The position numbers were made by a program, and so were the translations under genes. DNA of 64,000 nt from Mycobacteroides sp. LB1 (lineage in GTDB: Bacteria > Actinomycetota > Actinomycetes > Mycobacteriales > Mycobacteriaceae): positions 1,674,001 to 1,738,000 of the forward strand of contig NZ_JACCFF010000001.1 of NCBI RefSeq assembly GCF_013449725.1, read 5' to 3'. Position 1 is the first letter of the stretch, and each line of letters begins with the position of its first letter. Positions 34,872 to 43,675 of this stretch are shown piece by piece. Below the pieces are notes generated by a model. It saw only the letters and a list, made by a program, of their open reading frames with translations, was not told the origin of the DNA and ran no database searches.

Positions 34872-35027
34872 GAGCGTGTCCTCTCAGAACAATCCCAACA
34901 GCAAAATCAAGCAGCTCGTGTCATGGAGCATCGGGTGCGGGAGATTCCGCACAGCCCTGCAATGACAACCATCGCGCGAACGACTCGGATCGGTGGCGGC
35001 GCTAAAGGGGTAAACGCCCGTTACCAG

Positions 35028-35044
35028 TTTCGTTCGGAACGAAA
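35028..35044. promoter_or_regulatory. Perfect 8-bp palindrome, possible operator
   Basis: TTTCGTTC-G-GAACGAAA is a perfect inverted repeat with a single-base centre, about 160 bases upstream of the sugar-transferase start. The form is typical of a TetR-family or similar dimer's binding site. Confidence 0.4.
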
Positions 35045-35431
35045 TGTATCCACAGATTCGCCCTCGGGCAACATCTCACCCACGAAGGTGGGCAATTGTG
35101 ATTGAGCTCACGAGGCTCGGTGGTAAATGTACAGCTGGTACTTATCCCAGGAAGGGTCATATCGCGGCAGCAAGCGCCTTGAACTGGACAAATACAGAAC
35201 TCTGTCATGTCAATAAAAAGTTCATCAAGTACATACTTAGCTCGCCCCGACGTTACGTAGCGATGGTCCAGCAATGAGAAAGCTGACTTAATCCTGGCCG
35301 CTGTGCAACATGTTTGCCAGCACGCAGCAGTCTGTCCAGAACAGCCACCAGATACCCGATCATGAACTGACAGGTTTGCTCGCAAGTAGACGGGGATTCC
35401 AAATACATCTGGTAACGGCTATAACCACACG

Positions 35432-35468
35432 GTTAGCGGTCCGATGTGTTCCACACCACACCGCTAAC
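35432..35468 (-). terminator. Inverted repeat downstream of the MpaB-type gene
   Basis: GTTAGCGGT (35432-35440) and ACCGCTAAC (35460-35468) are perfect reverse complements with smaller TGTG/CACA pairing inside. The structure lies 28 bases beyond the stop codon of the minus-strand oxygenase gene and may end its transcript. Confidence 0.45.
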
Positions 35469-35495
35469 TGGATACGCTTGTTAGCTCAATAGCGT

Positions 35496-36431
35496 TTAGA
35501 CGAGGTCGCGGCCGGTGCGAATTCTCCAGTTGAGATCGATCATCAGGGCGTTGAACGGGAAACGCCGCAGCGCGTTGGGCAGCAGACGATTCATCATCGC
35601 CAGGACCGCGATGATGGCCCCGAAGGTTCGCTCGTGCGACGGGCTCCAGGGCAGCCGCATCTCGTCCCGGAACTTCTGCGGAAGGAATCCCGTCGTCATG
35701 AGTCGCGAGAAGGTACCCACCGGCCGACGCAGGAAAGGCGGCACCGCGACTGCCGCCGACGCGATCCGGTACAGATACGGGCGCACGTGATCGTCGATGT
35801 GAACGAGGTCCAACGACTGCTCCCAATACGTGTCGTACTCCTCGCACGACTTCGGCCACATCGCCAGGGGCATCTGCAGCGTGGTTCCCATGACGGCGCC
35901 ATCCTTTAAACACCGCTCGGCCATATCAGCCGTCATCGGACCCACGAATGCCTCGTACACGTCGACGAATCCCTTATAGAGGCAGATCGCGACCCACTTC
36001 TGCAGGTCGGGGTCGAAGGCGTTGTATTGCACCGCGTCTTCGGGGGCCGAACGCACCTGCGCGTGTGACCGGTTGGTCGCCTTCCGGAATGCGGCCTTCT
36101 GCTCGGGGGAGCCCATCGTCGCGACCGCCAGATAGGTGAAGGTGGTGCGGGCTCGCTTGACGGGATGCAGATCGGCACGGCCGCTCTCGACCTTGCTGTC
36201 GACCACGCCATACCCCACGCCGGGGCGCGCCAACTGCATGATGACGTTGGCCGGACCCGCCAACAGGGCCAACCCCATCATGTTGTCGACCATCGTGGGC
36301 TGACGCCGCCAGGACCACCACGGCGAGAGACGCGCGACCGGTGGCACCGGCTCGTTGCGACGGGTACGCGAGCCAGGTCCGCCATCGCCAACAGCCTGCT
36401 CGCCTATGTCCAGTGCCCGTTCGATCGTCAT
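35496..36431 (-). CDS. MpaB-family (DUF2236) oxygenase
   Basis: 311 aa from the ATG at 36431 (MTIERALD). Family features: LLAGPANVIMQLARPGVGYGV, TFTYLAVATMG, the His-containing RKATNRSHAQVRS, NAFDPDLQKWVAICLYKGFVDVYEAF, and a C-terminal helical region with RRFPFNALMIDLNWRIRTG. The MpaB/latex-clearing-protein fold binds haem b through histidines; members oxidise isoprenoid or other hydrophobic chains. Divergent from a TetR gene 74 bases away, which probably controls it. Confidence 0.85.
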   Translation of the reverse strand: MTIERALDIGEQAVGDGGPGSRTRRNEPVPPVARLSPWWSWRRQPTMVDNMMGLALLAGPANVIMQLARPGVGYGVVDSKVESGRADLHPVKRARTTFTYLAVATMGSPEQKAAFRKATNRSHAQVRSAPEDAVQYNAFDPDLQKWVAICLYKGFVDVYEAFVGPMTADMAERCLKDGAVMGTTLQMPLAMWPKSCEEYDTYWEQSLDLVHIDDHVRPYLYRIASAAVAVPPFLRRPVGTFSRLMTTGFLPQKFRDEMRLPWSPSHERTFGAIIAVLAMMNRLLPNALRRFPFNALMIDLNWRIRTGRDLV

Positions 36432-36451
36432 CGTTGACCCCTTATATCTGC

Positions 36452-36463
36452 GAACGCTTGTTC
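36452..36463. promoter_or_regulatory. Candidate operator between mpaB-like and tetR genes
   Basis: GAAC-GCTT-GTTC is an inverted repeat in the 74-base divergent gap. TetR regulators usually bind such sites between themselves and their target. The core is only four bases per arm, so support is moderate. Confidence 0.35.
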
Positions 36464-36505
36464 TCAAATATCGTCCAGAGTGTGTCCGGCTGTCAAGATG
36501 TATGG

Positions 36506-37105
36506 GTGACGTCATCGCGGGTGTACGGGGGCGTGGAGGCTCCAGATCGCCGGGCCGAGCGCCGGAACCGACTCTTGGAGGCCGGCCTTGACCTGCTCAC
36601 GTCCGGTCCCGCACCGAACCTGACGGTCCGCGGCGTGTGCAAGCAGGCAGGTGTGGTGGCGCGGTACTTCTATGAGAATTTCACCGACCTCGACGAACTG
36701 ACTGCGCAGGTGTACGACGGTGTGATCGGCCAGGTCGCCACCTCAACACAAAAGGCCGTAGACGCCGCGCCGTTACGCGGGAAGACTGCGGCAGGTATCG
36801 CCAATATCGTGCACGCCATCGCCGAGGACCCTCGGATAGGCCGCCTACTCTTCGGCAGCAATTCGGCTAATTCGGTTATCGCACAACGTCGCAGCGCCGC
36901 CGAGCAGCTGTTCGCGACCCTCTCCGGCCAACACCTGAACAAGACTTATCAGCTCGCCAACGACGAATCAATGCGCGCTGCAGCCTATTTCGCGGTCGGC
37001 GGCGTCGGGCAGACGCTGGCCGCCTGGGTATCCGGCCAGCTGAACCTGGGCACAGAAGAACTCGCCGAAATACTCACCCGACTCCTGGAACCGATCAGGC
37101 GTTAG
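36506..37105 (+). CDS. TetR-family transcriptional regulator
   Basis: 199 aa from the GTG at 36506. The N-terminal helix-turn-helix reads RRNRLLEAGLDLLTSGP ... LTVRGVCKQAGVVARYFYENF; the ligand domain follows. Divergently oriented next to the MpaB-type oxygenase, it is the probable regulator of that gene. The 3' end overlaps the convergent VOC gene by 11 bases. Confidence 0.9.
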   Translation: MTSSRVYGGVEAPDRRAERRNRLLEAGLDLLTSGPAPNLTVRGVCKQAGVVARYFYENFTDLDELTAQVYDGVIGQVATSTQKAVDAAPLRGKTAAGIANIVHAIAEDPRIGRLLFGSNSANSVIAQRRSAAEQLFATLSGQHLNKTYQLANDESMRAAAYFAVGGVGQTLAAWVSGQLNLGTEELAEILTRLLEPIRR

Positions 37106-37682
37106 CGATTTCCCGCGGGGTGCGCTCCGCGGCCGTCTTCGGCGCAACACCTATATCCGCGGCGGTGAACTCCTTTGTCCAGCAGGCGAACTCAAGTGTT
37201 ATGCCGTCCGGATCGAGGAAGTAGAACGACCGCACGTACACGCCCGGGTGCAGCTCCCTCGAGACCTGGAACTCGCTCTCGTCGTGGTTGAGGATGGGCC
37301 CCACCCGTACGCCCTTGGCCTTGAGCTTGACGCGGTACTCGTCGAACTTCTCGGCAGGAACGTGCAGCGAGATATGGTTCATGGAGCTGACCGCGCTCAC
37401 GATGTCACCGATTCCCGGAATGGCCGCGGGGGCCGATATCCCCGGAATTCCATCCGGCGCGTCTTTGAACCAGAAGAAGGCCAGACTGTCGCCACCGCCG
37501 GCATCTAAGAAGAAATGCTGGCCCTGCCCCATGGGCAGGTCGAGCGACTTGATGAGCGGCATGCCCAGCACGTTGGTGTAGAAGTCCACGGTGCGCGCCA
37601 TATCCGAACACACAAGCGCCACATGGTTGAAACCACCGAACTCGAATTCGGAGTTGGGGTTGTTGGGTTTGATCATCGTCAT
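37095..37682 (-). CDS. VOC-superfamily metalloenzyme (glyoxalase/extradiol-dioxygenase fold)
   Basis: 195 aa from the ATG at 37682. Paired beta-alpha-beta-beta-beta modules: FNHVALVCSDMARTVDFYTNVLGMPL (metal histidine in NHVAL), ISLHVPAEKFDEYRVKLKAKGV, and RSFYFLDPDGITLEFACW (metal glutamate). This pattern is typical of small VOC enzymes acting on hydrophobic or aromatic compounds in mycobacteria. AGGAGG precedes the start. Confidence 0.88.
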   Translation of the reverse strand: MTMIKPNNPNSEFEFGGFNHVALVCSDMARTVDFYTNVLGMPLIKSLDLPMGQGQHFFLDAGGGDSLAFFWFKDAPDGIPGISAPAAIPGIGDIVSAVSSMNHISLHVPAEKFDEYRVKLKAKGVRVGPILNHDESEFQVSRELHPGVYVRSFYFLDPDGITLEFACWTKEFTAADIGVAPKTAAERTPREIANA

Positions 37683-37853
37683 GGGGAGCCTCCTTGATCC
37701 GACCACATGATCGCCTTGCGTTTTACGCTAACCTGAATCTAACATCAGATTCAGAAACGGGTCAATACCCTGCCGAGCAGACACGTAATGCACACATATC
37801 CAGCGATCCCTGTGCACTAAGCGTCTGCTCGCCGAATGAAGTGGAGGCGCTGC

Positions 37854-38474
37854 GTGACTCAACCGGTCCAGCCCACCGCACGAGGCCGTCAAACGCAGGC
37901 CGCCATCGACGAGGCCGCACGAACTGTCATTGCCCGCAAGGGAATCCTCGCCGCCACCGTCGCCGATATCGCCTCGGAGGCCGGCCGATCCACGGCATCG
38001 TTCTACAACTATTACGACTCCAAAGAAGCGATGGTCGCGCAGTGGGCCATGCGATTTCGTACCGAGGCTCAGCAGCGGGTGTCTTCGCTTGTAGCGGAGC
38101 CACGGGCGCAGACGGATAAACAGCGCGCACGTGACATCGCCACGGCGCACTGGCTCACCTGGCGCCACCAGCTGGCCGAGATGATCAGCGTGTCGCAGCT
38201 GGCCATGATCAATGCCGAATTCGCCGAGTTCTGGAGCCAAATATGTTCCGAACCCATCGATTTCCTCACCACCACCATCAAGCGCGCACAGCGCGACGGC
38301 TACAGCCCCGGCAACGATTCGCACCTCATGGCCACCGCGATCGTCTCGATGATGAACCAGTTCGCCTACCACCAGCTCAGTCAGGGCAATGCCGCCAACG
38401 TCGACGACGATGCCTGCATCGACACCCTGGCCGGAATCTGTTACCGCGCCATCTATTCCAAGGAGGTCTGCTGA
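37854..38474 (+). CDS. TetR-family transcriptional regulator
   Basis: 206 aa from the GTG at 37854, which has GGAGG seven bases upstream; an ATG at 37836 would add six residues. Helix-turn-helix: AIDEAARTVIARKGILAATVADIASEAGRSTASFYNYYDSK. It directly precedes the hydrolase gene (one codon apart) and probably regulates the hydrolase-dehydrogenase-SDR-FadE run, or the divergent VOC gene. Confidence 0.9.
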   Translation: MTQPVQPTARGRQTQAAIDEAARTVIARKGILAATVADIASEAGRSTASFYNYYDSKEAMVAQWAMRFRTEAQQRVSSLVAEPRAQTDKQRARDIATAHWLTWRHQLAEMISVSQLAMINAEFAEFWSQICSEPIDFLTTTIKRAQRDGYSPGNDSHLMATAIVSMMNQFAYHQLSQGNAANVDDDACIDTLAGICYRAIYSKEVC

Positions 38475-39599
38475 ATGCCCACCGAATTGACCGTCGAGCG
38501 AGAGTTCATCGGGTTGCCCTCGCCAACCGCCGGGCGCAACGGCGCCGGCGGGCATCCGTGCCAGGGTCTGTACCACCGGGCGGCCGGGACCAAGCCCAAA
38601 ATTGCCTTCATCGCCACCCACTATCAGATCGATTTCTCCGAGCACTACATCGCTGAATACCTGGCCCGCCATGGGTACGGATTCCTGGGCTGGAATACCC
38701 GATTTCGCGGATTCGAAAGTCACTTCCTGCTCGACCACGCGCTGGTCGACATCGGCGTGGGCGTCCGCTGGCTGCAGGAGCAGGCCGGTGTGGAAACCGT
38801 CTTGCTGCTGGGCAATTCGGGTGGCGGATCGCTGATGTCTGCATACCAGTCGCAAGCGGTGGCTCCCAAGGTGACGCCACTGGCGGGCATGCGTCCGGCC
38901 GAAGGTCTCGACAGCCTGCCCGCAGCTGCGGGCTATGTCGCCAGCGCCGCACACCTCGGCCGTCCCGATGTCCTGACCGACTGGATGGACGCCTCGGTGA
39001 TCGATGAGAGCGATCCGGCCTCCACCGACCCGGCACTCGATCTGTTCAACGAGCAGAACGGGCCGGCCTACTCCCCCGAATTCGTCGCCGCCTACCGCGA
39101 GGCACAGGTGGCACGCAATCACCGGATCACCGCCTGGGCTGTCGACGAGCTCGCGCGGGTGCGCGCGGCCGGTTTTAGCGACAGCGCCTTCACCGTGCAC
39201 CGCACCTGGGCCGACCCGCGCATGGTCGATCCCACGCTGGAGCCCACGAAGCGCCCGGCCAACCTGTGCTACGCGGGAGTGCCCGTGAAGGCCAACCGCT
39301 CGACATTCGGAATCGGTTGCGCCACCACGCTGAAGAACTGGCTCGGTATGTGGAGCCTTTCTCATGCCCAGACCCGCGCGGAACCACATCTGGCCGATGT
39401 CAGCGTCCCGGCGCTCGTCATCAACGCCGATGGCGATACCGGAGTCTTCCCGTCGGACGCCCAACGCATCTACGACGCCCTGGGCTCAACCGACAAGTCC
39501 CAGGCCTCCATCGACGCCGACCACTACTTCCAGAACCCGGGCGCTCGCAAGGAGCAGGCCGATACCATCACAGAGTGGGCAAGCAAGCGGTGGGGCTGA
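38475..39599 (+). CDS. Alpha/beta hydrolase
   Basis: 374 aa beginning immediately after the TetR stop (AAGGAGGTCTGCTGA precedes the ATG). The nucleophile elbow is LLGNSGGGSL with serine, the acid is in ALVINADGDTGVFPSDA, and the histidine in SIDADHYFQNPG. A long lid region lies at about 130-290. Substrate unknown; the neighbours suggest a role in catabolism of an ester or lactone intermediate. Confidence 0.85.
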   Translation: MPTELTVEREFIGLPSPTAGRNGAGGHPCQGLYHRAAGTKPKIAFIATHYQIDFSEHYIAEYLARHGYGFLGWNTRFRGFESHFLLDHALVDIGVGVRWLQEQAGVETVLLLGNSGGGSLMSAYQSQAVAPKVTPLAGMRPAEGLDSLPAAAGYVASAAHLGRPDVLTDWMDASVIDESDPASTDPALDLFNEQNGPAYSPEFVAAYREAQVARNHRITAWAVDELARVRAAGFSDSAFTVHRTWADPRMVDPTLEPTKRPANLCYAGVPVKANRSTFGIGCATTLKNWLGMWSLSHAQTRAEPHLADVSVPALVINADGDTGVFPSDAQRIYDALGSTDKSQASIDADHYFQNPGARKEQADTITEWASKRWG

Positions 39600-40531
39600 G
39601 AGTTCTCGCCCACTTTCCGGGCGGTCCCAGGGTTCGCGAACAGCTTGCACCGCATGCCGATTGGCTCGACGTACATTTCTGCGCCGAGGATGACGACGAC
39701 GCCTTCTACGCCGAGCTGCCGCACGCCGAGGTGCTATGGCATGTGCTCCGTCCACTGTCCGCCGACGACATCGCGAAGGGTGAACGGCTGCGGCTGATCC
39801 ATAAGTTCGGCGCCGGGGTAAACACCATCGCACTGGACACCGCGACCGCACAGGGAGTTGCCGTCGCGAATATGCCCGGGGCCAACGCCCCATCGGTCGC
39901 CGAGGGCACCCTCCTGCTGATGCTGGCGGCGCTGCGGCAGCTGCCGCGGCTGGACCGGGAAACCCGGGCCGGGCGGGGTTGGCCCACCGATCAATCGCTC
40001 GGCGACACCGTGCGCGATATCAGTTCCTGCACAGTCGGATTGGTTGGCTACGGCAATATCGCCAAGACCCTGGAACGGATCCTGCGGGCCATAGGAGCCG
40101 ACGTGCTGCACACGAGCACCGGCGACGACGGCAGTACCGGCTGGCGCGGCATGGATGACCTGCTGACCAGCAGCGATATCGTCTCGCTGCATCTGCCGCT
40201 GACCACGGAGACCACCGGTCTGCTCGACACCGCGGCCCTCGCCCGGATGAAACCCGGATCGGTCTTGGTGAACACCTCCCGCGGCGCTATCGTCGACGAG
40301 GTGGCACTGGTCAACGCCCTGCAATACGGCCCACTTGCCGCAGCCGGGTTGGATGTCTTTGCACAAGAACCTGTTTCATCGCAGAACCCGTTGCTGGCAC
40401 TGCCCAATGTGGTGCTCACGCCGCATGTCACCTGGTTCACCGCCGACACCATTACGCGCTACCTCAACCATGCGATCGACAACTGCCGGCGTATACATGA
40501 GGGGATGCCGCTAGCTGACCGCGTGCGCTAG
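39590..40531 (+). CDS. D-2-hydroxyacid dehydrogenase family protein
   Basis: 313 aa from GTG 39590, overlapping the hydrolase stop by ten bases; GTG 39575 is an alternative. The NAD-binding motif is GLVGYGNIAKTLERIL. The catalytic triad is visible: Arg in LVNTSRGAIVDE, Glu in GLDVFAQEP and His in LTPHVTWFT. The members reduce 2-oxo acids or oxidise D-2-hydroxy acids. It is coupled to the preceding hydrolase, which suggests consecutive steps. Confidence 0.88.
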   Translation: MGLRVLAHFPGGPRVREQLAPHADWLDVHFCAEDDDDAFYAELPHAEVLWHVLRPLSADDIAKGERLRLIHKFGAGVNTIALDTATAQGVAVANMPGANAPSVAEGTLLLMLAALRQLPRLDRETRAGRGWPTDQSLGDTVRDISSCTVGLVGYGNIAKTLERILRAIGADVLHTSTGDDGSTGWRGMDDLLTSSDIVSLHLPLTTETTGLLDTAALARMKPGSVLVNTSRGAIVDEVALVNALQYGPLAAAGLDVFAQEPVSSQNPLLALPNVVLTPHVTWFTADTITRYLNHAIDNCRRIHEGMPLADRVR

Positions 40532-40611
40532 GCTAGCGCCCTAAGATTTACACTAGGCAGTATTCGTAAAGAAGATTCGTACAACGAAACCACAATGGCG
40601 TGGGAGGACGA

Positions 40612-41463
40612 ATGGGAACAGCCGTGCAACTCGCGGGCAAGGTCGTCGCCGTCACCGGCGGAGCACGCGGAATCGGCCGGGCCATAGCCACGGCTTTCGC
40701 CGCCGAAGGCGCAAAGGTGGCGATCGGCGATATCGACAAGAAGCTGTGTGAGAACACCGCTGCCGAGATCGGAAACGGTGCGATCGGCCTTCCGCTCGAC
40801 GTCACCGATCACGGCAGCTTCGAGGCCTTCTTCGACACCGTCGCAGCCACTATCGGGCCCGTCGACGTGATCGTCAACAACGCGGGCATCATGCCGATCA
40901 CCCCGTTCGACGAGGAGTCACTCGACTCCATCCAGCGCCAGCTCGATATCAACGTGCGCGGCGTCATGTGGGGCAGCCAACTCGCCATCACACGGATGAA
41001 ACCGCGCGGAGGCGGCGCGATCGTCAACCTCGCCTCGGCAGCGGGCAAGGCAGGTTTCCCCGGGTTGGCGACCTACTGTGCAACCAAACATGCCGTAGTC
41101 GGCCTCAGCGAGACCTTGAGCCTCGAGTACGAGCCGGACGGAATCTCAGTGGTGTGCGTGATGCCCGGGATGGTCAATACCGAACTGATCTCCGGCCTGG
41201 ACAAGCATTGGCTGCTGAAAACCGTTGAGCCGGAAGATATTGCTAATGCCGTCGTCAAGGCTGTTCGCAAGGGCACCTTTCCCGTGTTCGTGCCCAAGAC
41301 GTTCGGCGGCATGTACCGGACCCTGTCGGTGCTGCCGCGCAGTACCGGTAAGTTCCTGACCCGCAAGCTCGGCATCGAGAACTTCATGCTCGCCGCGCAC
41401 GGCTCGGAGGCCCGCAAGGCCTACGAAGACCGCGCCGGCCATAGCGAGCCCAGCTCCGAATAG
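40612..41463 (+). CDS. Short-chain dehydrogenase/reductase
   Basis: 283 aa from the ATG at 40612 with GGGAGGACGA ahead. Classical SDR motifs: TGGARGIGRA (cofactor), NNAG, a serine in NLASAAGKAG, and YCATK (Tyr-x3-Lys). An acidic residue in IGDID suggests NAD(H). The C-terminal extension (FVPKTFGGMYRTLSVLPR) is shared by mycobacterial lipid/steroid SDRs. Upstream of, and probably co-transcribed with, the acyl-CoA dehydrogenase. Confidence 0.92.
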   Translation: MGTAVQLAGKVVAVTGGARGIGRAIATAFAAEGAKVAIGDIDKKLCENTAAEIGNGAIGLPLDVTDHGSFEAFFDTVAATIGPVDVIVNNAGIMPITPFDEESLDSIQRQLDINVRGVMWGSQLAITRMKPRGGGAIVNLASAAGKAGFPGLATYCATKHAVVGLSETLSLEYEPDGISVVCVMPGMVNTELISGLDKHWLLKTVEPEDIANAVVKAVRKGTFPVFVPKTFGGMYRTLSVLPRSTGKFLTRKLGIENFMLAAHGSEARKAYEDRAGHSEPSSE

Positions 41464-41491
41464 TTCGACAAAAGAGTAAGGAATCGATTCG

Positions 41492-43675
41492 ATGCCGATC
41501 GCCATCAACAGTGAGCATGTAGCACTCGCGGATTCCGCACATGCGTTCGTCGAACGTGTTGTGCCCTCCGAACTTCTCCACGAGACGCTTGAGACGCCGC
41601 TGCCGTGGCCGCCCCCGTTCTGGAAGGCCGCCGCCGATCAGGGTCTTACGTCTGTTCACCTCGCCGAGTCTGTTGGTGGCCAAGGATTTGGCGCGCTCGA
41701 ATTGGCGATTGTGGTGGCCGAGTTCGGACGAGGCGCCGTACCCGGACCGTTCGTTCCCTCGGTGATAGCCAGCGCCCTCATCAGCGCCCACGATGCCAAC
41801 CATCCGCTACTCAACGATCTGGCCTCGGGCGCATCCATCGCCACCTTCTCCGCAGGCTCGTTGTTCACCGGAACGCCTTCCGGCGACGGTCTCACCATCG
41901 ATGGACAGGCACGCTCGGTGCCATCGGCGGTATCGGCGGCCTACGTGGTGGCTCCAGTCTCTGTCGGCACCGATCGCGTGTGGGTGGTCCTGAGCGCCGA
42001 TGACGTCACCCTCGACCCGCAGCAGAGCGTCGATCCGCTGCGACCGGTCGCGCATGTGACGGCGGCCGGGGCGCAGGTTCCCGCCGATCGCGTACTGGCC
42101 AACCTCACCGACGCTCGCGCCACCAGCATCATCTCCACGATTGTGTCCGCCGAGGCCGTCGGTGTCGCCCGCTGGGCGACCGATATCGCATCCGAATACG
42201 CAAAGGTGCGTGAACAATTCGGCCGACCCATCGGGCAGTTCCAGGGCATCAAGCACAAGTGCGCCACCATGGCGGCCCTCACCGAGCGCGCCACCGCGGC
42301 CGTGTGGGATGCCTCCCGCGCTCTCGATGACGCCGACGAAACACCCGGGGTGGTGGAGTTCGCGGCGTCAGTGGCAGCGACACTCGCCCCGGCGGCGGCC
42401 CAGCAGTGCGCTCAGGACTGCATCCAGGTGCACGGCGGTATCGGCTACACCTGGGAGCACGATGCCCACATCTACTACCGCAGGGCACTGGGTCTCATTG
42501 CGGCCCTGGGCCGTTCCGGCGGCGCACCGGCGGGTGTGGTTCGCACGGCCCTCGAGCACGGACTGCGCAAGGTTGATATCGACCTGGCACCGGAAACCGA
42601 GGCCCTACGCGAAGAGATTCGTGCCGAGGTCGCCGGTCTGAAGGAGATCCCGTCCGGCAAGCGCAACGCGGCCATCGCCGAAGGCGGATGGGTGCTGCCG
42701 TACCTGCCCGTGCCGTGGGGACGGGCCGCCTCGCCCATCGAGCAGGTCATCATCTCGCAGGAATTCCTCACCAGAAAGGTGCGCCGGCCCCAGTTGGGCA
42801 TCGCCACCTGGCTGGTGCCATCCATCGTCGCGTACGGCACCGAGGAGCAGAAGGAGCGGTTCCTGCCTCCCACTTTCCGCGGCGAAATGATCTGGTGCCA
42901 ACTGTTTTCCGAGCCCGGTGCCGGGTCGGACCTCGCGGCTCTGTCCACCAAGGCGGTCAAGGTGGACGGCGGCTGGCGTCTCACCGGCCAGAAGATTTGG
43001 ACCTCGGTGGCCCAGTTCGCCGACTGGGGCGCCTGCCTGGCCAGGACGGACCCAAGCGCCCCTAAACACAATGGCATCACCTACTTCCTCATAGACATGA
43101 AGAGCGAGGGCGTCACCGTACGGCCGCTGCGCGAGATGACCGGTGGCGCGCTGTTCAACGAGGTCTTCATCGACGATGTGTTCGTGCCCGATGAGCTGGT
43201 TGTCGGCGAGGTGGACCGTGGCTGGGAGGTCAGCCGTAACACCCTTACGGCGGAACGGGTTTCGATCGGCAGTTCCGATCTGCCGTTCCTGGCGAGCCTG
43301 GATGATCTGGTGAAGTTCGTCGGTGAGCACGAGCTCAGCGAGGTCGCGCGTGACCGGGCGGGGCAGCTCATCGCCGAAGGACACGGGGTGAGGCTGCTGA
43401 ACCTGCGCTCCACACTCCTGACCCTCGCCGGCGGTGACCCCATGCCTTCGGCCGCTGTCTCCAAGCTGCTGGGCATGCGCACCGGACAGGGCTACGCCGA
43501 ATTCGTGGTGAATCACTTCGGACAGGACGGTGCCATCGGCGATTCCTCGCAGGAACCCGGACGGTGGGCCGACTATCTTCTGGCCAGCCGCGCCACCACC
43601 ATCTATGGCGGCACCTCCGAAGTGCAGCTGAACATCATTGCCGAGCGACTGTTAGGACTGCCGCGTGACCCGTAA
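41492..43675 (+). CDS. Fused double-domain acyl-CoA dehydrogenase
   Basis: 727 aa, about twice the usual length because two acyl-CoA dehydrogenase modules are fused. Residues 1-355 form a module with VREQFGRPIGQFQGIKHKCA and a C-terminal CIQVHGGIGYTWEHDAH. Residues 370-727 form a second module with QLFSEPGAGSDLAALSTKA, GQKIWTS, and ASRATTIYGGTSEVQLNIIAERLLGLPRD. M. tuberculosis FadE6 and FadE34 share this fused form. The FAD-dependent alpha,beta-dehydrogenation of an acyl-CoA is expected; substrate unknown. The last 11 bases overlap the next gene. Confidence 0.9.
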   Translation: MPIAINSEHVALADSAHAFVERVVPSELLHETLETPLPWPPPFWKAAADQGLTSVHLAESVGGQGFGALELAIVVAEFGRGAVPGPFVPSVIASALISAHDANHPLLNDLASGASIATFSAGSLFTGTPSGDGLTIDGQARSVPSAVSAAYVVAPVSVGTDRVWVVLSADDVTLDPQQSVDPLRPVAHVTAAGAQVPADRVLANLTDARATSIISTIVSAEAVGVARWATDIASEYAKVREQFGRPIGQFQGIKHKCATMAALTERATAAVWDASRALDDADETPGVVEFAASVAATLAPAAAQQCAQDCIQVHGGIGYTWEHDAHIYYRRALGLIAALGRSGGAPAGVVRTALEHGLRKVDIDLAPETEALREEIRAEVAGLKEIPSGKRNAAIAEGGWVLPYLPVPWGRAASPIEQVIISQEFLTRKVRRPQLGIATWLVPSIVAYGTEEQKERFLPPTFRGEMIWCQLFSEPGAGSDLAALSTKAVKVDGGWRLTGQKIWTSVAQFADWGACLARTDPSAPKHNGITYFLIDMKSEGVTVRPLREMTGGALFNEVFIDDVFVPDELVVGEVDRGWEVSRNTLTAERVSIGSSDLPFLASLDDLVKFVGEHELSEVARDRAGQLIAEGHGVRLLNLRSTLLTLAGGDPMPSAAVSKLLGMRTGQGYAEFVVNHFGQDGAIGDSSQEPGRWADYLLASRATTIYGGTSEVQLNIIAERLLGLPRDP

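Larger units (their letters stand above)
34872..35495. other. 624-base AT-richer noncoding stretch
   Basis: No supported gene. It holds the palindrome at 35028, a small hairpin CCCAC/GTGGG near 35080 and the inverted repeat at 35432, all listed separately, and it is less GC rich than its flanks. Only short open frames without ribosome sites are present. A small RNA or decayed gene cannot be excluded. Confidence 0.5.

Noticed and set aside
37728..39464. A 578-codon open frame on the minus strand
   Set aside because: It lies antisense to the clear TetR and hydrolase genes; its composition (His/Arg/Gly/Val-rich, no domain) is that of a shadow frame in GC-rich DNA.
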